64,000 nucleotides of DNA, from assembly GCF_024758005.1 (NCBI RefSeq), contig NZ_CP103288.1, positions 4,216,001 through 4,280,000 of the forward strand. The letters are read 5' to 3'. The position numbers and the translations under genes were made by a program. Below, one piece after another: positions 62,646 through 64,000 of the stretch. Within the stretch, counting starts at the first letter, position 1; every line of letters starts with the position of its first letter. The notes under the pieces are model-generated. The model worked only from the letters and a program-made list of their open reading frames with translations. It was not told the DNA's origin and made no database searches. Source of the stretch: Pseudarthrobacter sp. NS4. Its GTDB lineage: Bacteria > Actinomycetota > Actinomycetes > Actinomycetales > Micrococcaceae.

Positions 62646-63428
62646 TCAGGCCGTTACGTCGAATCCGTTCACGGCACGGACCCAGCCGCTGATGGCCTGG
62701 GCCGCGACCTGCGGAGCGGTGTGCTGGAAGACGTGGCCCTGGCCCAGGATCTCGGCCATGGTGCCCTGGCCAGCCACTGCAGCGAGGTTTTCGCACCAGG
62801 GGCGGCGGGCAATGGGATCCCTGGTGCCGCGGAGCACAAGCACGGGCTGGCTGACACCCGCCAGCCGTTCCTCCAAGGGGTATTCCATCATCACCGGAAG
62901 CTCCGTGAGGTACCAGCGGGGGCCGGCCCGGAAGTAGTCGCTGAATACGGTGGCGTTGGAGGACAGGGACTCGCTGAACATTGCGTCCCTGGTCAGCGCC
63001 AGCGCCTGCCGGGTTACCGACTTCCGGCCGGTCTCCACCACCGGGCCCATCAGGACTGCAGCGGCAACCAGCTCCGGCTGCTGCAGTGCCAGTTCCACCG
63101 CGAACTGGGTGCCCATCGAATGGCCTATGGGTACGTAATTGGAAACTCCGGCCTGCGCCAGGACGTCCCCCACAAACGCCGCGAATTCCTCAACCTGCAA
63201 CTGCCGCCCGGGGGTGGACGACTTCCCAAAACCGGGCAGGTCGAAGGAGTAGACGTCCGCTTCATTTGCCAGTTCACAGTGCAGCCGGGCAAGGTAGCGG
63301 TGGGAGACCCCGATGCCGTGCAGCAGCACATAAGTTGGCCGCGCTCCGGCCTCCGCCGGCTGGACGGAGGCGTAAAGCTTTCCCTGCAAACCGCCGGACT
63401 CCACGTCCAGGCCACCAGATAATGCCAT
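62646..63428 (-). CDS. Alpha/beta hydrolase
   Basis: This 260-residue enzyme has the alpha/beta-hydrolase fold. The oxyanion motif is LLHGIGVSHRYL (about 35-46) and the nucleophile elbow is GHSMGTQFA (about 102-110) with the serine at its centre. The acid is the aspartate in RGTRDP and the histidine is in GQGHVFQH near the C-terminus. It is a likely esterase, lipase or lactonase of unknown substrate. TATGCT lies six bases before ATG 63428, so the message is probably leaderless and the longer open frame is not used. It converges with ptsI. Confidence 0.88.
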   Translation of the reverse strand: MALSGGLDVESGGLQGKLYASVQPAEAGARPTYVLLHGIGVSHRYLARLHCELANEADVYSFDLPGFGKSSTPGRQLQVEEFAAFVGDVLAQAGVSNYVPIGHSMGTQFAVELALQQPELVAAAVLMGPVVETGRKSVTRQALALTRDAMFSESLSSNATVFSDYFRAGPRWYLTELPVMMEYPLEERLAGVSQPVLVLRGTRDPIARRPWCENLAAVAGQGTMAEILGQGHVFQHTAPQVAAQAISGWVRAVNGFDVTA

Positions 63429-63434
63429 CAGCCG

Positions 63435-63440
63435 AGCATA
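63435..63440 (-). promoter_or_regulatory. -10 box of a leaderless promoter for the alpha/beta hydrolase
   Basis: TATGCT on the minus strand ends six bases before ATG 63428. It lies back to back with the leaderless promoter of the divergent HTH gene. Confidence 0.5.
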
Positions 63441-63464
63441 CCGCGCAGCCGGGGGGCGCAAAGG

Positions 63465-63470
63465 TAGGCT
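63465..63470 (+). promoter_or_regulatory. -10 box of a leaderless promoter for the excisionase-type gene
   Basis: TAGGCT ends six bases before ATG 63477, with GGGGCC between, the same layout as at 425 and 36669. Confidence 0.5.
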
Positions 63471-63476
63471 GGGGCC

Positions 63477-63914
63477 ATGGCACTGATTGCTCCCAGGATG
63501 GCCGGCGCCCTCCCGCCGGAGGAGGCCGGGAAACTCCAGCAGGCCCTGGCCGGCAGTGACGACATCACCGTTTTCGTGGACGGCACCGTCCACCGGCTGC
63601 CGCCTCTGGCGAGGGACGCCGTCGTGGACCTCCTGCAGCGGTTCAGCCGCGGCGAGGCGGTGACCGTCAGCAGCGTCGAGGAAATGCTCACTACGTCGAA
63701 AGCGGCGGAACTGGCCGGCATTTCGCATACCTACCTGCGCAACATGACCGACCGCGGCGAGATCCCGGTGGAATACCGCGGCAGCCACCGGCGGATTCCG
63801 CTGGCAGCAATCATGGCCTGGCTGGACCGGCAGAAACTGGAGCAGCAGAAAAAGGACGCCCAGAAGAAGCCCGACACTCAGGAAACTCCTGGCCGGCAGG
63901 ACCGGGAAGGCTAG
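63477..63914 (+). CDS. Excisionase/MerR-type HTH protein (antitoxin-like)
   Basis: This 145-residue protein has a C-terminal helix-turn-helix of the excisionase type (about 62-122: MLTTSKAAELAGISHTYLRNM, in part, then GEIPVEYRGSHRRIPLAAIMAWL) preceded by a helical region (about 12-60). Similar actinobacterial proteins are often the DNA-binding partner of a PIN-domain toxin gene directly downstream. Here the next gene is convergent and its stop codon overlaps this one through CTAG, so no toxin partner is present. A Lys/Gln/Glu-rich tail follows the HTH. Confidence 0.8.
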   Translation: MALIAPRMAGALPPEEAGKLQQALAGSDDITVFVDGTVHRLPPLARDAVVDLLQRFSRGEAVTVSSVEEMLTTSKAAELAGISHTYLRNMTDRGEIPVEYRGSHRRIPLAAIMAWLDRQKLEQQKKDAQKKPDTQETPGRQDREG

Positions 63915-64000
63915 ATTCTGGGGCGGGCCGACCAGCGCCGCATCTTTAGAGCGGCATGGAGCTCCAGGCGGGGCAACCCCTTGAGTGGGTCGACGCCCAG
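63911..64000 (-). CDS. C-terminal end of a convergent gene cut by the window edge
   Basis: The minus strand is open from 64000 to the TAG at 63911 and would encode about 29 residues beginning LGVDPLKGLPRLELHAALK and ending with a basic tail SARPRI. The stop codon shares CTAG with the preceding plus-strand gene, the layout seen at three other convergent pairs here. The product cannot be recognised from so little. Confidence 0.45.
   Translation of the reverse strand: MGVDPLKGLPRLELHAALKMRRWSARPRI

Overview
The window is about 64 kb of GC-rich DNA with densely packed genes, many GTG starts and frequent TANNNT -10 boxes directly in front of start codons. Gene content (mannitol PTS with enzyme I, DtxR/IdeR-type iron boxes, DUF222-HNH nuclease, paired siderophore permeases, sugar porter, Lrp and LysE genes) points to an actinobacterium of the Micrococcaceae, most likely Arthrobacter or Pseudarthrobacter. 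That placement is inferred from gene content; no rRNA or tRNA gene is present to confirm it.

Layout. 1-1730: cut-off MarR regulator, YciI-like protein, SGNH hydrolase, and a small repeat cluster. 1730-6975: an iron-siderophore operon (binding lipoprotein, two permeases, ATPase, siderophore-interacting reductase) behind a DtxR/IdeR-like operator. 7284-9348: an FBP-type zinc protein and two tandem lipoprotein paralogs. 9540-15251: a Wadjet/MksBEF-like set jetA-jetB-jetC in which no jetD nuclease gene is found. 15482-29208: metabolic and hypothetical genes, including acyl-CoA dehydrogenase, YchJ, aldo/keto reductase, NmrA-like SDR, sulfite-oxidase-like molybdoenzyme, S4 protein, DUF222-HNH protein, a squalene-cyclase-like repeat protein and an alanine/glycine symporter. 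29344-31470: a FadR-type regulator, an asparaginase and a severely truncated aspartate ammonia-lyase whose open reading frame ends inside a 25-bp terminator stem. 31471-37888: gamma-glutamyltransferase, L-lactate dehydrogenase, a GNAT-AAA+ fusion, an HD protein, a tiny HTH protein with two identical operators, and GluQ.

38250-46040 is the most unusual part. It holds two AcrB/CusA-class RND permeases and a miniature lipoprotein adaptor in one operon, divergent from an orphan LuxR-type regulator whose receiver lacks the phospho-acceptor aspartate. Three GGGGGC boxes spaced exactly 21 bp apart lie between them. One RND permease keeps the proton-relay acidic residues and the other has lost two of the three, so a hetero-oligomeric pump is plausible.

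46107-64000: two Lrp/AsnC regulators, a LysE exporter, small hypothetical genes, malic enzyme, a TetR/MFS pair, an RraA-like protein, a sugar porter, the mannitol operon (mtlA-mtlD), and a TetR gene divergent from ptsI with a 15-bp palindrome over the ptsI -35. An alpha/beta hydrolase, an excisionase-type HTH protein and a cut-off gene close the window. Functionally, the mannitol IICBA, mannitol-1-phosphate dehydrogenase and enzyme I form a sugar uptake and phosphorylation route; HPr is not in the window. The iron operon covers capture, import and reductive release of ferric siderophores.
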